Positions 47,289 through 58,363 of a stretch of DNA of 64,000 bases are shown in pieces. Origin of the DNA: Sinorhizobium sp. RAC02. Its GTDB lineage: Bacteria; Pseudomonadota; Alphaproteobacteria; Rhizobiales; Rhizobiaceae. The notes under the pieces were generated by a model, which did no database searches, was not told the DNA's origin, and saw nothing but the letters and a program-made list of their open reading frames with translations. The translations under genes were made by a program, and so were the position numbers. Position 1 is the first letter of the stretch. Each line of letters starts with the position of its first letter. The DNA lies in assembly GCF_001713395.1 (NCBI RefSeq), contig NZ_CP016450.1, positions 3,836,501 through 3,900,500 of the forward strand, in the 5' to 3' direction.

Positions 47289-47391
47289 CCCCCTCATCCG
47301 GCTGCCGCCACCTTCTCCCCGTCGGGGAGAAGGGCTTTGCCGCGACGTTCAAGTTCCCTCTCCCCAGCGGGGAGAGGGTAGGGTGAGGGGG
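47289..47391. repeat. Compound hairpin repeat inside the sugar-transport operon
   Basis: Outer arms CCCCCTCATCC and AGGGTGAGGGGG enclose two hairpins, CCTTCTCCCC/GGGGAGAAGG (47311-47333) and CCCTCTCCCC/GGGGAGAGGG (47356-47378). This is a familiar Rhizobiaceae intergenic repeat type. It lies between the binding-protein and permease genes, where it may limit read-through. Confidence 0.8.
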
Positions 47392-47399
47392 CTAGCCCC

Positions 47400-48650
47400 T
47401 TACTTCGCGGCCTCGACGGCGGCCTTGAGTTCCGTCACGGCTTCCTCGGAGGAAAGCTCGCCGTTGAACTGGCGGGTCACGACGTCATAGATCGCGTTCT
47501 TGACCGAGGCCGGATTGGCGTGGCCGTGTGCCATGGAGCCGAACAGCGAGCCGTTGGTGTTGGCTTCTGCGAGGTCCTTGATGGCCTTCTTGCCGCAATC
47601 GTCGAAGGCTTCGTCCGAGACGTCGGTGCGGGCAGGGGCAGAGCCCTTGACCACGTTGAAGGCCGACTGGAAGGCCGGGCTTTCGATAGCGGTCGCCATT
47701 TCGAGCTGCGACGGGATCTTGGCGTCGGCAACCTTGAACATCGCGAACTGGTCGGAGTTGAAGGTGACCGAACCCTGCGTGCCCGGGAAGCGCATGCAGA
47801 CGAAGTCCGTGCCCGGCTTCTTGCCGGCCTTGATGAATTCGCCCTTCGCCCAGTCGCCCATGAACTGCACGCCGGCCTTGCCTTCGATGACCATGGCGGA
47901 AGCGAGGTTCCAGTCACGGCCCGAGAAGTTGTCGTCCACGTAGGAGCGCAGCTTCGTCATGCGGTCGAAGGCTTCCTTCATCTGGGCGCCGCCCAGCGTG
48001 TCCGGATCGAGGTCGATGAACGCCTTCTTGTAGAAGTCGTTGCCGAAGGACAGCACGACCGCGTCGAAGATCGTCGCGTCCTGCCACGGCTGGCCACCAT
48101 GGGCGACCGGCGTGATGCCCTGTTCCTTGAACTTGTCGAGGAGAGCAACAAGCTCGTCCCAGTTCGCCGGCTCCTTGCCGCCTGCCTTGTCGAGGGCTGC
48201 CTTGTTGACCCAGACCCAGTTCGTGGAGTGCACGTTGACCGGGGCTGCGATCCAGTGGCCGTCATACTTCGAGAACTGCTGGAGCGCGGTCGGGATGACC
48301 TTGTCCCAGCCTTCCTTGGCGGCGATGTCGTCGAGATTGCCGAGTGCGCCTTCCTTGGCCCAGTCGAGAATATCGAAGCCGAGCATCTGCACCGCGGTCG
48401 GCGCATTGCCGGCCGTGACGCGGGCGCGCAGCACCGTCATGGCTTCCGTGCCGCCGCCGCCGGCAACCGGCATGTCGGTCCAGGAAATGCCCTTGGCTTC
48501 CAGATCCTTCTTCAGAACGTCGAGAGCGGCGGCTTCGCCACCCGAGGTCCACCAGTGCAGAACCTCGACGCCTTCGGCTGCCTTGGCGGACATGCCGCCC
48601 ATCGTCATCATCACCGCGGCGATTGCGGTGGTTGTTAGAAACTTGCGCAT
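47400..48650 (-). CDS. Sugar ABC transporter substrate-binding protein
   Basis: 416-residue periplasmic binding protein of the carbohydrate class with a signal peptide (about residues 1-25, ending MSAKA/AE). [20 protein letters not shown] and [20 protein letters not shown] are typical of glucose/mannose-type binding proteins. The ATG at 48650 follows GGAGGAAT. It is the first gene of the nine-gene operon and lies downstream of two LacI-type operator sequences. Confidence 0.9.
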   Translation of the reverse strand: MRKFLTTTAIAAVMMTMGGMSAKAAEGVEVLHWWTSGGEAAALDVLKKDLEAKGISWTDMPVAGGGGTEAMTVLRARVTAGNAPTAVQMLGFDILDWAKEGALGNLDDIAAKEGWDKVIPTALQQFSKYDGHWIAAPVNVHSTNWVWVNKAALDKAGGKEPANWDELVALLDKFKEQGITPVAHGGQPWQDATIFDAVVLSFGNDFYKKAFIDLDPDTLGGAQMKEAFDRMTKLRSYVDDNFSGRDWNLASAMVIEGKAGVQFMGDWAKGEFIKAGKKPGTDFVCMRFPGTQGSVTFNSDQFAMFKVADAKIPSQLEMATAIESPAFQSAFNVVKGSAPARTDVSDEAFDDCGKKAIKDLAEANTNGSLFGSMAHGHANPASVKNAIYDVVTRQFNGELSSEEAVTELKAAVEAAK

Positions 48651-48756
48651 CGTATTCCTCCCGTTTGCAAGTTCGAGGGCGAGAGCCTCCTCCCGCCGAT
48701 TTCCCCGAGGCCCTTGAAGGCGTCGGAATTTCGTTTGCGGCTCAAAGTGCCGCGCC

Positions 48757-48777
48757 AATTTAAAACGTTGTAAATTT
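48757..48777. promoter_or_regulatory. LacI-type operator, proximal to the binding-protein gene
   Basis: TTTAAAACGTTGTAAATTT is an AT-rich dyad centred on AACGTT (48764-48769). It shares AAAACGTT, any base, TAAATT with the site at 48886-48900. Central CG dyads of this type are characteristic of LacI-family operators, and a LacI gene is divergent here. Confidence 0.6.
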
Positions 48778-48885
48778 GCGGAGTCAAGCCACCCGAGGCG
48801 TCGGCCGCGACTGCTTTCGCAAATGCGGTAAATTCGGGCAGTTCAGGCGATTGGCGCAAATTCGGGCGCTTGCTGCGCTGCACGG

Positions 48886-48900
48886 AAAACGTTTTAAATT
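48886..48900. promoter_or_regulatory. LacI-type operator, proximal to the regulator gene
   Basis: AAAACGTTTTAAATT contains the perfect palindrome AAAACGTTTT. It lies 122-124 bases from the partner site, a distance compatible with looping, and about 80 bases upstream of the LacI-family start, so autoregulation is plausible. The rest of the 332-base gap (48651-48982) shows no gene. Confidence 0.6.
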
Positions 48901-48982
48901 CTGTGCGGTGCAAGATTGCTAGAGGCGTAGCGCGTCGGTATGGTGCCGCCGATCGACGCCCGCCATCCAAAGAAACGCACCC

Positions 48983-50035
48983 GTGTCCCGCATCGAAAAG
49001 CCCGCCGACAGTGAACCCGCCCGCAGCCCGTCCCGAGCCGGCAAGCCGACGCTGAAGACGATTGCCGAAATGACGGGCCTGGCGATCACCACGGTCTCCC
49101 GTGCGCTCGGCAATGCGCCGCAGATTTCCGAAAACACCCGCCGGCGCGTGCATGAGGTCGCCGCCGAGATCGGCTACCTGCCCGACCGCGCCGCCCAGCG
49201 CCTCAAGACCGGCCGCACCAATGTCATTTCCGTGCTGCTCGATCCGCACGAGGAAATTCTGGGCTTCGGCACGTCCATCATGCATGGCCTGGCGCGCGCG
49301 CTCCAGACGACGCCCTACCATCTCATCGTCACGCCGAATTTTCTCGACGGCAGCAATGTCGATGCCGTCAACTACATCATCCGCAACGGCATGGCCGACG
49401 GCCTGATCTTTTCGCGCACCGAACCCTTCGATCCGCGCGTGCGGCTGCTGCTCGAAAACGGCTTTCCCTTCGTCACGCACGGCCGCACGGAATTTTCCAC
49501 CCCGCACGCCTTCGTCGACTACGACAATTACGCCTTCGCCTACGAGGCCACCAGGCGCCTGATCGTCAAGGGCCGGCGCAAGGTCACGATCATCCGGCCG
49601 CCGAAGCGCCTGACCTTCCACCAGCACATGCTGCACGGTTTCATGACCGCGGTGCGCGAGGCCGGTATCGCCTACGAAATTCCCGACACGCTCGATCTCG
49701 ACAGTCCGGCCGACATGATCCGCGACTATGTGCGCCGCCGCAGCGGTGAGCCTGATCCGCCGGACGGTTTCGCCTGTCCCGGGGAAGTCTCGGCACTTGC
49801 CACCATCACCGGCATGAGCGACCAGGGTTTTACCCTCGGCACGGAATACGACATCGTCGCCAAGCAGACCTCGCTGCTGCTCAGCCAGATCCAGCCCAAG
49901 GTCGAGACGATCTACGAGGACCTCAAGGCGGCCGGAGAGGCCATGGGGCAGCTGCTCTTGCAGCGCATCGCCGGCGAGCCCGTCGAGGACCTCACGATCC
50001 TGCAAAGCCCGCAGTTCGGCTTCCCGACGCCCTGA
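48983..50035 (+). CDS. LacI-family regulator of the sugar-transport operon
   Basis: 350 residues with an N-terminal helix-turn-helix (about 24-70; TLKTIAEMTGLAITTVSRAL, then ISENTRRRVHEVA) preceded by about 20 extra residues, and a periplasmic-binding-like effector domain. The start is a GTG at 48983. It is divergent from the nine-gene sugar operon and converges with the aldehyde dehydrogenase at 50083. The two AACGTT dyads in the shared gap are its likely targets. Confidence 0.88.
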   Translation: MSRIEKPADSEPARSPSRAGKPTLKTIAEMTGLAITTVSRALGNAPQISENTRRRVHEVAAEIGYLPDRAAQRLKTGRTNVISVLLDPHEEILGFGTSIMHGLARALQTTPYHLIVTPNFLDGSNVDAVNYIIRNGMADGLIFSRTEPFDPRVRLLLENGFPFVTHGRTEFSTPHAFVDYDNYAFAYEATRRLIVKGRRKVTIIRPPKRLTFHQHMLHGFMTAVREAGIAYEIPDTLDLDSPADMIRDYVRRRSGEPDPPDGFACPGEVSALATITGMSDQGFTLGTEYDIVAKQTSLLLSQIQPKVETIYEDLKAAGEAMGQLLLQRIAGEPVEDLTILQSPQFGFPTP

Positions 50036-50082
50036 GCGGGCGGCAAAGCCGATCCCATCCATGATTGTCGGGAAGGGTTTTG

Positions 50083-51588
50083 TCATCGCGGCATCCACCA
50101 GCCGGTACGCGCGCCCATATGCATGTTGAGCGTCTTGGTCTCGGTGTAGTCCTCCACCGCATGGCGACCGAGTTCGCGGCCGAGTCCGGACTGTCGGTAG
50201 CCACCGAAGGGCAGTTCGGACGCGCCGTCCATGAAAGTGTTCATCCAGACCGTGCCGGCGCGCACCTTGCGGCCGACCGTCAGGCAGGTGTCGAAGTCGC
50301 GGCTCCACACACCGGCCGACAGGCCGTAGTCGATGGCGTTGGCGATGCGGATCGCCTCTTCCGTCGTCTCGAAGGTCAGCACCGACAGCACCGGACCGAA
50401 GACTTCCTCGCGGGCGACCGTCATCTCGGGCAACACGCCGGAGAGGATGGTCGGTGCCATGAACTGGCCGAGGCCGAGATCGAGTGCGCCGCCGCCGAGT
50501 GCGACCGAAGCGCCGGCCCTGGTGGCGCCCTCAACATAGGAGCCGATCTTTTCGAGGTGCTGCGGCGTGATGATCGCGCCGACCTGGGTCGTCGGATCGA
50601 GCGGATCGCCGACCTTCACTTGTCTCGCAAGTTCGGCGATGCGGGCGGTCACGTCCGCCGCAATCGACGTGTGCAGGATCAGTCGCGAGCCGGCATTGCA
50701 GCATTCGCCCGCGTTGAAATAGGCGCCGAAGACGGCGGCGTCGATGAATTCGTCGAGGTTGGCATCGGGGAAGATGATCTGCGGGTTCTTGCCGCCGAGT
50801 TCCAGCGAGACCTTCTTCAGCGTCTGCGCGGCATTGGCCATCGTCAGGCGGCCGACGCCGGTGGATCCGGTAAACGAGATCATGTCCACGTCGGGATGTG
50901 TGGTCATCGGTGCGCCGACTTCAGGGCCGGTGCCGGTGAGGATGTTGACGACACCGGCGGGCACGCCCGCTTCGATGAGGATTTCGCCGAGCACCAGCGT
51001 CGAGCCGGAGGTGAGCTCCGAAGGCTTGACGACCGTCGTGCAGCCGGCGGCGAGCGCGAAGGGCAGCTTCTGGCTGACGATCAGGAAGGGGAAGTTCCAC
51101 GGCGTGATGATGGAGACGACGCCGATTGCCTCGCGCAGCACGACGCCGAGCGTGCCTTCGCCGAGCGTGTTGTAGCTTTCGCCGTGCAGGTCACGGGCAA
51201 GGGCTGCGGCATAGCGCCAGATATCGGCAGCACCGCCGAGTTCGCCCTTGGCCTGGCTGATCGGCTTGCCGCTCTCGATGCAGTCGAGGAAGGCCAGTTC
51301 ATCGGCGCGGGCGGCGATGAGGTCGGCGGCCTTCAGCAGGATGTTCGAGCGCTCTGCGCCCGTCATGGTCGGCCATGGACCGTCGTCGAAGGCCTTGCGG
51401 GCGGCTGCGATGGCGCGTTCGGCATCGGCCTTGGTGCCGGCCGGATAGCGGCTGACCACGATGCCGTGGCCCGGTGCCACGCGTTCGAGCACGGGGCCTG
51501 CGCCTTCCGTCCAGACGCCGTCGATCAGCATGCGGAAATCGCGTGCCTTGAAGTTTTCCAGCGCTTTCGGCTTCACATGCGCGGTCAT
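50083..51588 (-). CDS. NAD(P)-dependent aldehyde dehydrogenase
   Basis: 501-residue aldehyde dehydrogenase. SIITPWNFPFLIVSQKLPFA, SLELGGKNPQI with the catalytic Glu and FNAGECCNAGSRL with the catalytic Cys are intact. The first in-frame ATG (51594) is only one base from GGGAG, while the ATG at 51588 is seven bases away and overlaps the upstream stop (TAATG); the latter is chosen. It is the last gene of the LacI-Gfo/Idh-CoA-transferase-crotonase operon. Substrate unknown. Confidence 0.9.
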   Translation of the reverse strand: MTAHVKPKALENFKARDFRMLIDGVWTEGAGPVLERVAPGHGIVVSRYPAGTKADAERAIAAARKAFDDGPWPTMTGAERSNILLKAADLIAARADELAFLDCIESGKPISQAKGELGGAADIWRYAAALARDLHGESYNTLGEGTLGVVLREAIGVVSIITPWNFPFLIVSQKLPFALAAGCTTVVKPSELTSGSTLVLGEILIEAGVPAGVVNILTGTGPEVGAPMTTHPDVDMISFTGSTGVGRLTMANAAQTLKKVSLELGGKNPQIIFPDANLDEFIDAAVFGAYFNAGECCNAGSRLILHTSIAADVTARIAELARQVKVGDPLDPTTQVGAIITPQHLEKIGSYVEGATRAGASVALGGGALDLGLGQFMAPTILSGVLPEMTVAREEVFGPVLSVLTFETTEEAIRIANAIDYGLSAGVWSRDFDTCLTVGRKVRAGTVWMNTFMDGASELPFGGYRQSGLGRELGRHAVEDYTETKTLNMHMGARTGWWMPR

Positions 51589-52367
51589 TACCATTCTCCC
51601 TTGAACTCTGCGGGGCGCTTACCCGTGAAGGCGGCGACGCCTTCCTTCAGGTCCCCGGTCTTGGCGACGAGGATCGAGCCCAGGGCCTCCACCGCCGCAC
51701 CATTGTCTTCGCCGTTTGCTACGGCGATCATCAGTTTCGAGACTTCCGTCGCCGCAGGCCCACGGGCCGCGATGCGCGCGACATAGGCCTTTGCAGCCTC
51801 GACGGCCGTTCCCGTTTCCACAACCTGGTCGACGATGCCGAGCGTCTGCGCCTCCACGGCGGTCAGCACCTCGCCGCCGAGCAGCATGCGCCGCACGGTC
51901 TGCGCGCCAAAGCGTTTCACCAGCCGCTGGGTGCCGGACCAGCCCGGAACCATGCCGAGGCCGGCTTCCGGCAGGCCGATCTTCACCTGCGTTTCGGCGA
52001 TGCGAATGTCGGCGGCAGCCGCCAGTTCCAGCCCGCCACCGAGCGCGTGGCCGTTGACGGCGGCGATCAGCGGCATGCGCAACGTCGCCAGCCGTTCGAA
52101 CACCCGGTGGCCGAAGCGCACCCAGGCATGGCCGAATTCATTGGCTTCCATGCCGGCCCAGGCGCGGATATCGCCGCCCGCCGAAAAGGCCTTGCCTTCG
52201 CCGGTCAGGATCGCGACGCGCACGGCGGCATTCGCCTCGACCGCGTCGCAGGCAGCGGAAAGCTCCTTCAGCATGTCGATGTCGAAGGCGTTCGCCTTTT
52301 CCGGCCGCGCGACGGTGATCGTCGCGACGTAGCCTTCAATGGAGATGCGGATGCGCGGTTCAGCCAT
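51588..52367 (-). CDS. Enoyl-CoA hydratase/isomerase (crotonase) family protein
   Basis: 259-residue crotonase. The oxyanion-hole segment FSAGGDIRAW is present, and both hydratase glutamates are kept (GGGLELAAAADI and LPEAGLGMVPG), so hydratase or related lyase activity is possible. It overlaps the CoA-transferase gene by eight bases and the aldehyde dehydrogenase gene by TAATG. Substrate unknown; the neighbours imply a CoA thioester made by the CoA-transferase. Confidence 0.88.
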   Translation of the reverse strand: MAEPRIRISIEGYVATITVARPEKANAFDIDMLKELSAACDAVEANAAVRVAILTGEGKAFSAGGDIRAWAGMEANEFGHAWVRFGHRVFERLATLRMPLIAAVNGHALGGGLELAAAADIRIAETQVKIGLPEAGLGMVPGWSGTQRLVKRFGAQTVRRMLLGGEVLTAVEAQTLGIVDQVVETGTAVEAAKAYVARIAARGPAATEVSKLMIAVANGEDNGAAVEALGSILVAKTGDLKEGVAAFTGKRPAEFKGEW

Positions 52368-53973
52368 GGTGTGCTCCTGCTAGCTGGCGCGGAGCCTTCT
52401 GCGGCAGCGTCAGGCCGATCGGCGCATCGGTGAACAGCGCGGCATCCATGACCTTCAGGTCCGGCGAAACGATGAGGTCGAATTCCGACTGGTCGAGGAT
52501 GTGCGCCTGAAGATCGACGCCCGGTGCGATCTCGGTGAGCACGATACCCTCCGGCGTCAGCTTGAGCACGCAGCGCTCGGTGACATAGGTGATGTCCTGC
52601 CCCTGCGCCACGCCGCGCGGGCCGGAGAAGGTGACGTGCTCGACAGCGTTGACCAGCTTCTTGAGCTTGCCTTCCTTCTCGATCACCAGCTTGCCGCCCT
52701 CGACGGCAAGCTTGGCGCCGGCATTGAACATGCCGGAGAAGACGATCTTCTTCGCCCGTGCCGTGATGTCGACGAAGCCGCCGGCGCCTGCCGTCACATG
52801 CGGCCGGAACGAGAGCTTCGACACATTGACCGAGCCGTCCTTGCCGATTTCCAGGAAGGAAAGCAGCGAGGCATCGAAGCCCGCGCCCTGGAAATAGGTG
52901 AACTGGTAGGGCGAGGGCATGAAGGCATCGGCATTCGACGCGCAGCCGAAGGCGAAGTCGAGCAGCGGCACGCCGCCGACCGCACCCTGTTCGATCACCC
53001 AGGTGACGGTGCCGTGCAGGCCCTCTTCGAGAAGGATGCGCGGCACGTTGGCGGAAATGCCGAAGCCGAGATTGACGGCGCTGCCGGCCTGCAGTTCCTG
53101 CGCCACGCGGCGGGCGATGACCTTCTGGATGTTGAATTCCGGCACGCGGAATGTGTCGAGCGGCCGGAAGATCTCGCCTGATATCGCGGGATCGTACAGC
53201 GTCTGCGTCGTCTGCTTCTGGTCGGGATCGACCACGACGTAGTCGACCAGCATGCCGGGCACGCGCACGTCGTGCGGCTTCAGCGAGCCTTCCTTCACGA
53301 TGCGCTTGACCTGCGCAATGACGATACCGCCATTGTTGCGGGCGGCGAGCGCCTGGTCGAGGCCGCCGAGATAGGCGCCTTCGTGTTCGTAGGTCAGGTT
53401 GCCGCGTTCGTCTGCCGTCGTGGCGCGAATGATCGCCACCTGCGGTGCGATCGCCTTGAAATACAGCCATTCCTCACCGGCGAAGGTGATTTTTTCGACG
53501 ACCGGGGTCTTTGCCGCCGAAGCATTCATAGCGCAGCCTTCGCGGCTCGGATCGACGAAGGTTTCGAGGCCGACCTTGGTGATCACGCCCGGGCGCTTGG
53601 CGGCGGCCTCGCGGTGCATGTCGAAGAGAATGCCGGACGGGACGTTGTAGGCGGCGACCTCGTCGCTGCCGATCATCTGCCAGATCAGCGGCGGTTCGGA
53701 CGAGGAGGGGCCGGATGGATAGGAGCCGCCGATGATCGTCTTCAGCAGGCCTTTTTTCGCGATGTAATCCACGCCCTTGATGCCGCTCATGTCGCCGGCG
53801 GCGATCGGATGCAGCGTGGTGAGGTTCTGCGGATGACCGGTCTCGTCGAAGCGCTCGCCGATCGCCTTCAATGTCAGGTCCGGGCAACCGAGGCCGGAGG
53901 AGGAGGAGACCGAAACGACGGCGCCGTCCGGGATCAGGTCTGCGGCCTGGCGTGGCGTGATATGCTTGCTCAT
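52360..53973 (-). CDS. Family I CoA-transferase (acetate/propionate CoA-transferase type)
   Basis: 537-residue protein with fused alpha and beta CoA-transferase domains. Glu328 in VIEQGAVGGVPLLDFAFG is the expected catalytic residue, corresponding to Glu324 of propionate CoA-transferase. The enzyme would move CoA from acetyl- or succinyl-CoA to a carboxylic acid. It starts six bases after the Gfo/Idh gene and overlaps the crotonase gene. The acceptor acid is unknown. Confidence 0.9.
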   Translation of the reverse strand: MSKHITPRQAADLIPDGAVVSVSSSSGLGCPDLTLKAIGERFDETGHPQNLTTLHPIAAGDMSGIKGVDYIAKKGLLKTIIGGSYPSGPSSSEPPLIWQMIGSDEVAAYNVPSGILFDMHREAAAKRPGVITKVGLETFVDPSREGCAMNASAAKTPVVEKITFAGEEWLYFKAIAPQVAIIRATTADERGNLTYEHEGAYLGGLDQALAARNNGGIVIAQVKRIVKEGSLKPHDVRVPGMLVDYVVVDPDQKQTTQTLYDPAISGEIFRPLDTFRVPEFNIQKVIARRVAQELQAGSAVNLGFGISANVPRILLEEGLHGTVTWVIEQGAVGGVPLLDFAFGCASNADAFMPSPYQFTYFQGAGFDASLLSFLEIGKDGSVNVSKLSFRPHVTAGAGGFVDITARAKKIVFSGMFNAGAKLAVEGGKLVIEKEGKLKKLVNAVEHVTFSGPRGVAQGQDITYVTERCVLKLTPEGIVLTEIAPGVDLQAHILDQSEFDLIVSPDLKVMDAALFTDAPIGLTLPQKAPRQLAGAHHG

Positions 53974-53979
53974 GGTCTT

Positions 53980-56024
<2,045 letters not shown>

Positions 56025-56076
56025 GATCAGTCCTCCCTGTGCGAGCTGCAATGTGCTCGCTTGTTGGATGTAGTTA

Positions 56077-56095
56077 ATTGGATCGTTCCAAATTT
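56077..56095. promoter_or_regulatory. LacI-type operator near the regulator start
   Basis: ATTGGATCGTTCCAAATTT, a near-palindrome around GGATCGTTCC. Read on the other strand it matches the site at 56334-56354 over AAATTTGGAACGATC. It is 53 bases upstream of the LacI start, suited to autoregulation. Confidence 0.6.
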
Positions 56096-56333
56096 GTCAA
56101 GTGCGTTTGATGAAGATTGAAGGCATATGTCGGCCCGGTCTTCTGGCCAGGCCGCTTTCTCTCCGCCTGTCCTGGTGAGCTTCTTTTGGCCAATCCAAAC
56201 CCAGGCATAGCCTGATTTGAGGTTGGTGCGCCGAGATGGGCAGGGCGGAGGAGGGGTGGTGGCAGTTTCCTGCCCTGTCATTGCATCAGGGACGGCCTGC
56301 CACCAATCAGAGTACTTCAAAAAATCGCACTTG

Positions 56334-56354
56334 AAATTTGGAACGATCTAAATT
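56334..56354. promoter_or_regulatory. LacI-type operator near the DUF993 start
   Basis: AAATTTGGAACGATCTAAA lies about 30 bases before the DUF993 ATG. It is the inverted partner of the site at 56077-56095. Between the two sites (56096-56333) I see no gene; one short - strand frame there overlaps both the operator and the LacI leader and is not credible. Confidence 0.6.
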
Positions 56355-56384
56355 ATTGCCCTGAGAAACCCTTGGGAGGATTTC

Positions 56385-57551
56385 ATGCCGATCAACCTTT
56401 CCCTGCCGCGTGCCGATGGTGGCGTCGAAGCCTACGCTCTCGTGGGAACGCCCACGGCGCGTCCCGCCGGCGTGCCCGTCTTCAGCCGTATCGCCTATGC
56501 CGCGGCCCATGTGGTATCGGACCCGCGTCGCGATACGCGCCCCTGGGAGGCGCCGGCCGTCGATTGGGACGCCACCATGGCCTTCCGCCATCATCTCTGG
56601 TCGCTCGGCTTCCGCATCGCCGAGGCGATGGATACGGCACAGCGCGGCATGGGGCTCGATTGGGCCGGCGCGCAGGAGTTGATCCGCCGGTCGCTGGCGG
56701 ACGCTAGAACGGTGCCGGATGCTGACCTCGCCTGCGGCGCCGGCACGGATCACCTGAACCCGGCCGATGCCCGCTCGCTGGACGATGTGATCGCGGCCTA
56801 TGAGGAACAGGTCGGCTTTGTCGAAAAGCATGGCGGCCGCGCGATCATGATGGCCAGCCGCGCGCTTGCCCGTCTCGCCAAATCGCCGGACGATTACCGC
56901 AAGGTCTATGGCCGCATCCTCGGCCAGGCGAAGGACAAGGTCGTGCTGCACTGGCTCGGCGACATGTTCGATCCGCAGCTGAAGGGTTATTGGGGCTCGG
57001 ACAGTTTCGAGCCGGCGCTCGATGCGGTGCTGTCGATCATCGACGAAAATCGCAACAAGGTCGAAGGCATCAAGATTTCGCTTCTCGAAAACGCCAAGGA
57101 AGTGGCGCTGCGCGATCGCCTGCCGGAAGGCGTGCTGTGTTTTACCGGTGACGATTTCAACTATGCCGAACTGATCGAGGGCGATGGGCGCAAATACAGC
57201 CATGCGCTGCTCGGCATCTTCGATGCGGTGGCGCCCCAGGCCTCTAAGGCGCTGGCTTCGCTGGCCACCGGCGACGTTGCGACGTTCCGCTCGGTCATCG
57301 AGCCGACCGTGCCGCTGTCGCGCAAGATCTTCGAAGCGCCGACGCAGTATTACAAGGCGGGCGTCGTCTTCCTTGCTTGGCTGAACGGCCATCAGGACCA
57401 CTTCACCATGCCGGCCGGCATGCAGTCCGCGCGCGGCGTGCTGCATTATGCCGATGTCTTCCGCCTCGCCGACCAGGCAAATGTGCTCGACAAGCCGGAT
57501 CTGGCCGCAGAGCGCATGAAAAGCCTGATGACCGTGCTCGGGGTGCGTTGA
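56385..57551 (+). CDS. DUF993 protein, dihydrodipicolinate-synthase-like aldolase fold
   Basis: 388-residue protein of the DUF993 family, annotated elsewhere as dihydrodipicolinate synthase family. RIAYAAAHVVSDPRRDTRPW near the N-terminus and HWLGDMFDPQLKGYWGSD are family features. Lys230 in VEGIKISLL is placed like the Schiff-base lysine of dihydrodipicolinate synthase (I-K-x-S), which suggests class I aldolase or lyase chemistry on a 2-oxo acid. The ATG follows GGGAGGA. It is divergent from a LacI-Gfo/Idh-CoA-transferase operon. Substrate unknown. Confidence 0.82.
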   Translation: MPINLSLPRADGGVEAYALVGTPTARPAGVPVFSRIAYAAAHVVSDPRRDTRPWEAPAVDWDATMAFRHHLWSLGFRIAEAMDTAQRGMGLDWAGAQELIRRSLADARTVPDADLACGAGTDHLNPADARSLDDVIAAYEEQVGFVEKHGGRAIMMASRALARLAKSPDDYRKVYGRILGQAKDKVVLHWLGDMFDPQLKGYWGSDSFEPALDAVLSIIDENRNKVEGIKISLLENAKEVALRDRLPEGVLCFTGDDFNYAELIEGDGRKYSHALLGIFDAVAPQASKALASLATGDVATFRSVIEPTVPLSRKIFEAPTQYYKAGVVFLAWLNGHQDHFTMPAGMQSARGVLHYADVFRLADQANVLDKPDLAAERMKSLMTVLGVR

Positions 57552-57564
57552 GATAGCTGTGGAT

Positions 57565-57584
57565 GACCGGCCCTTTGGCCGGTC
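57565..57584 (+). terminator. Terminator-like hairpin after the DUF993 gene
   Basis: GACCGGCC, loop CTTT, GGCCGGTC: a perfect eight-base-pair stem 13 bases after the stop codon. The downstream run is GTTCCGTCT and not a T tract, so it is a weak or factor-assisted terminator at best. Confidence 0.5.
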
Positions 57585-57640
57585 GTTCCGTCTATCCGGC
57601 GCTAAACTCCGCCTCCTCGAAAGCGTGACGGGAGCGGATG

Positions 57641-58330
57641 ATGACGGATGTGAAGATCGGCGAAAGCTGGAAGGCGCCGCTCGCGGCGGAATTCTCCAGT
57701 CCCTACATGGCCGACCTGAAGACCTTTCTGCTGGAGCAGAAGCAGGACGGGCGGCGCATCTTCCCCAAGGGGCCTGAATATTTTCGTGCGCTGGACCTGA
57801 CGCCGCTCGATGAGGTGCGGGTCGTCATTCTCGGTCAGGATCCCTACCACGGCGAAGGACAGGCGCACGGACTGTGCTTTTCCGTGCAACCCGGCGTGCG
57901 CATTCCGCCGTCGCTCGTCAATATCTACAAGGAATTGCAGGAAGACCTCGGCATTGCGCGGGCGAATCATGGCTTCCTAGAACATTGGGCCAAGCAGGGC
58001 GTGCTGCTGCTCAACAGCGTCCTGACGGTGGAAATGGGCCGCGCCGCCTCGCATCAGGGCAAGGGCTGGGAACGCTTTACCGATGCGGTGATCCGCGCCG
58101 TCAACGAGCAGGAAAAACCCGTCGTCTTCATCCTCTGGGGCTCGTACGCGCAGAAGAAGGCCGCCTTCGTTGACAGCAAGCGCCATCTTGTGCTGCGCTC
58201 GGTTCATCCCTCGCCACTTTCCGCACATAACGGGTTTTTCGGCACGAAACCGTTTTCTAGGGCGAATGCCTTCCTGGAAAAAAACGGCCGCAAGCCGATC
58301 GACTGGCAATTGCCGGCAACGCCGGAATAG
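57641..58330 (+). CDS. ung: Uracil-DNA glycosylase (family 1)
   Basis: 229-residue DNA repair enzyme that removes uracil from DNA. The catalytic motif GQDPYH (Asp67, His70) and the leucine-loop motif [13 protein letters not shown] are intact. Of two adjacent ATGs, 57641 is better spaced (six bases) from GGGAG than 57638. It is a housekeeping gene unrelated to its catabolic neighbours. Confidence 0.97.
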   Translation: MTDVKIGESWKAPLAAEFSSPYMADLKTFLLEQKQDGRRIFPKGPEYFRALDLTPLDEVRVVILGQDPYHGEGQAHGLCFSVQPGVRIPPSLVNIYKELQEDLGIARANHGFLEHWAKQGVLLLNSVLTVEMGRAASHQGKGWERFTDAVIRAVNEQEKPVVFILWGSYAQKKAAFVDSKRHLVLRSVHPSPLSAHNGFFGTKPFSRANAFLEKNGRKPIDWQLPATPE

Positions 58331-58363
58331 AAATCGACAGGCGGGGCTGGTAGGCTCTGCCGC

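Noticed and set aside
56027..56320. Short - strand reading frame of 97 codons in the LacI/DUF993 gap
   Set aside because: It runs across one operator and into the regulator leader, has no clear ribosome binding site and shows no recognisable domain.
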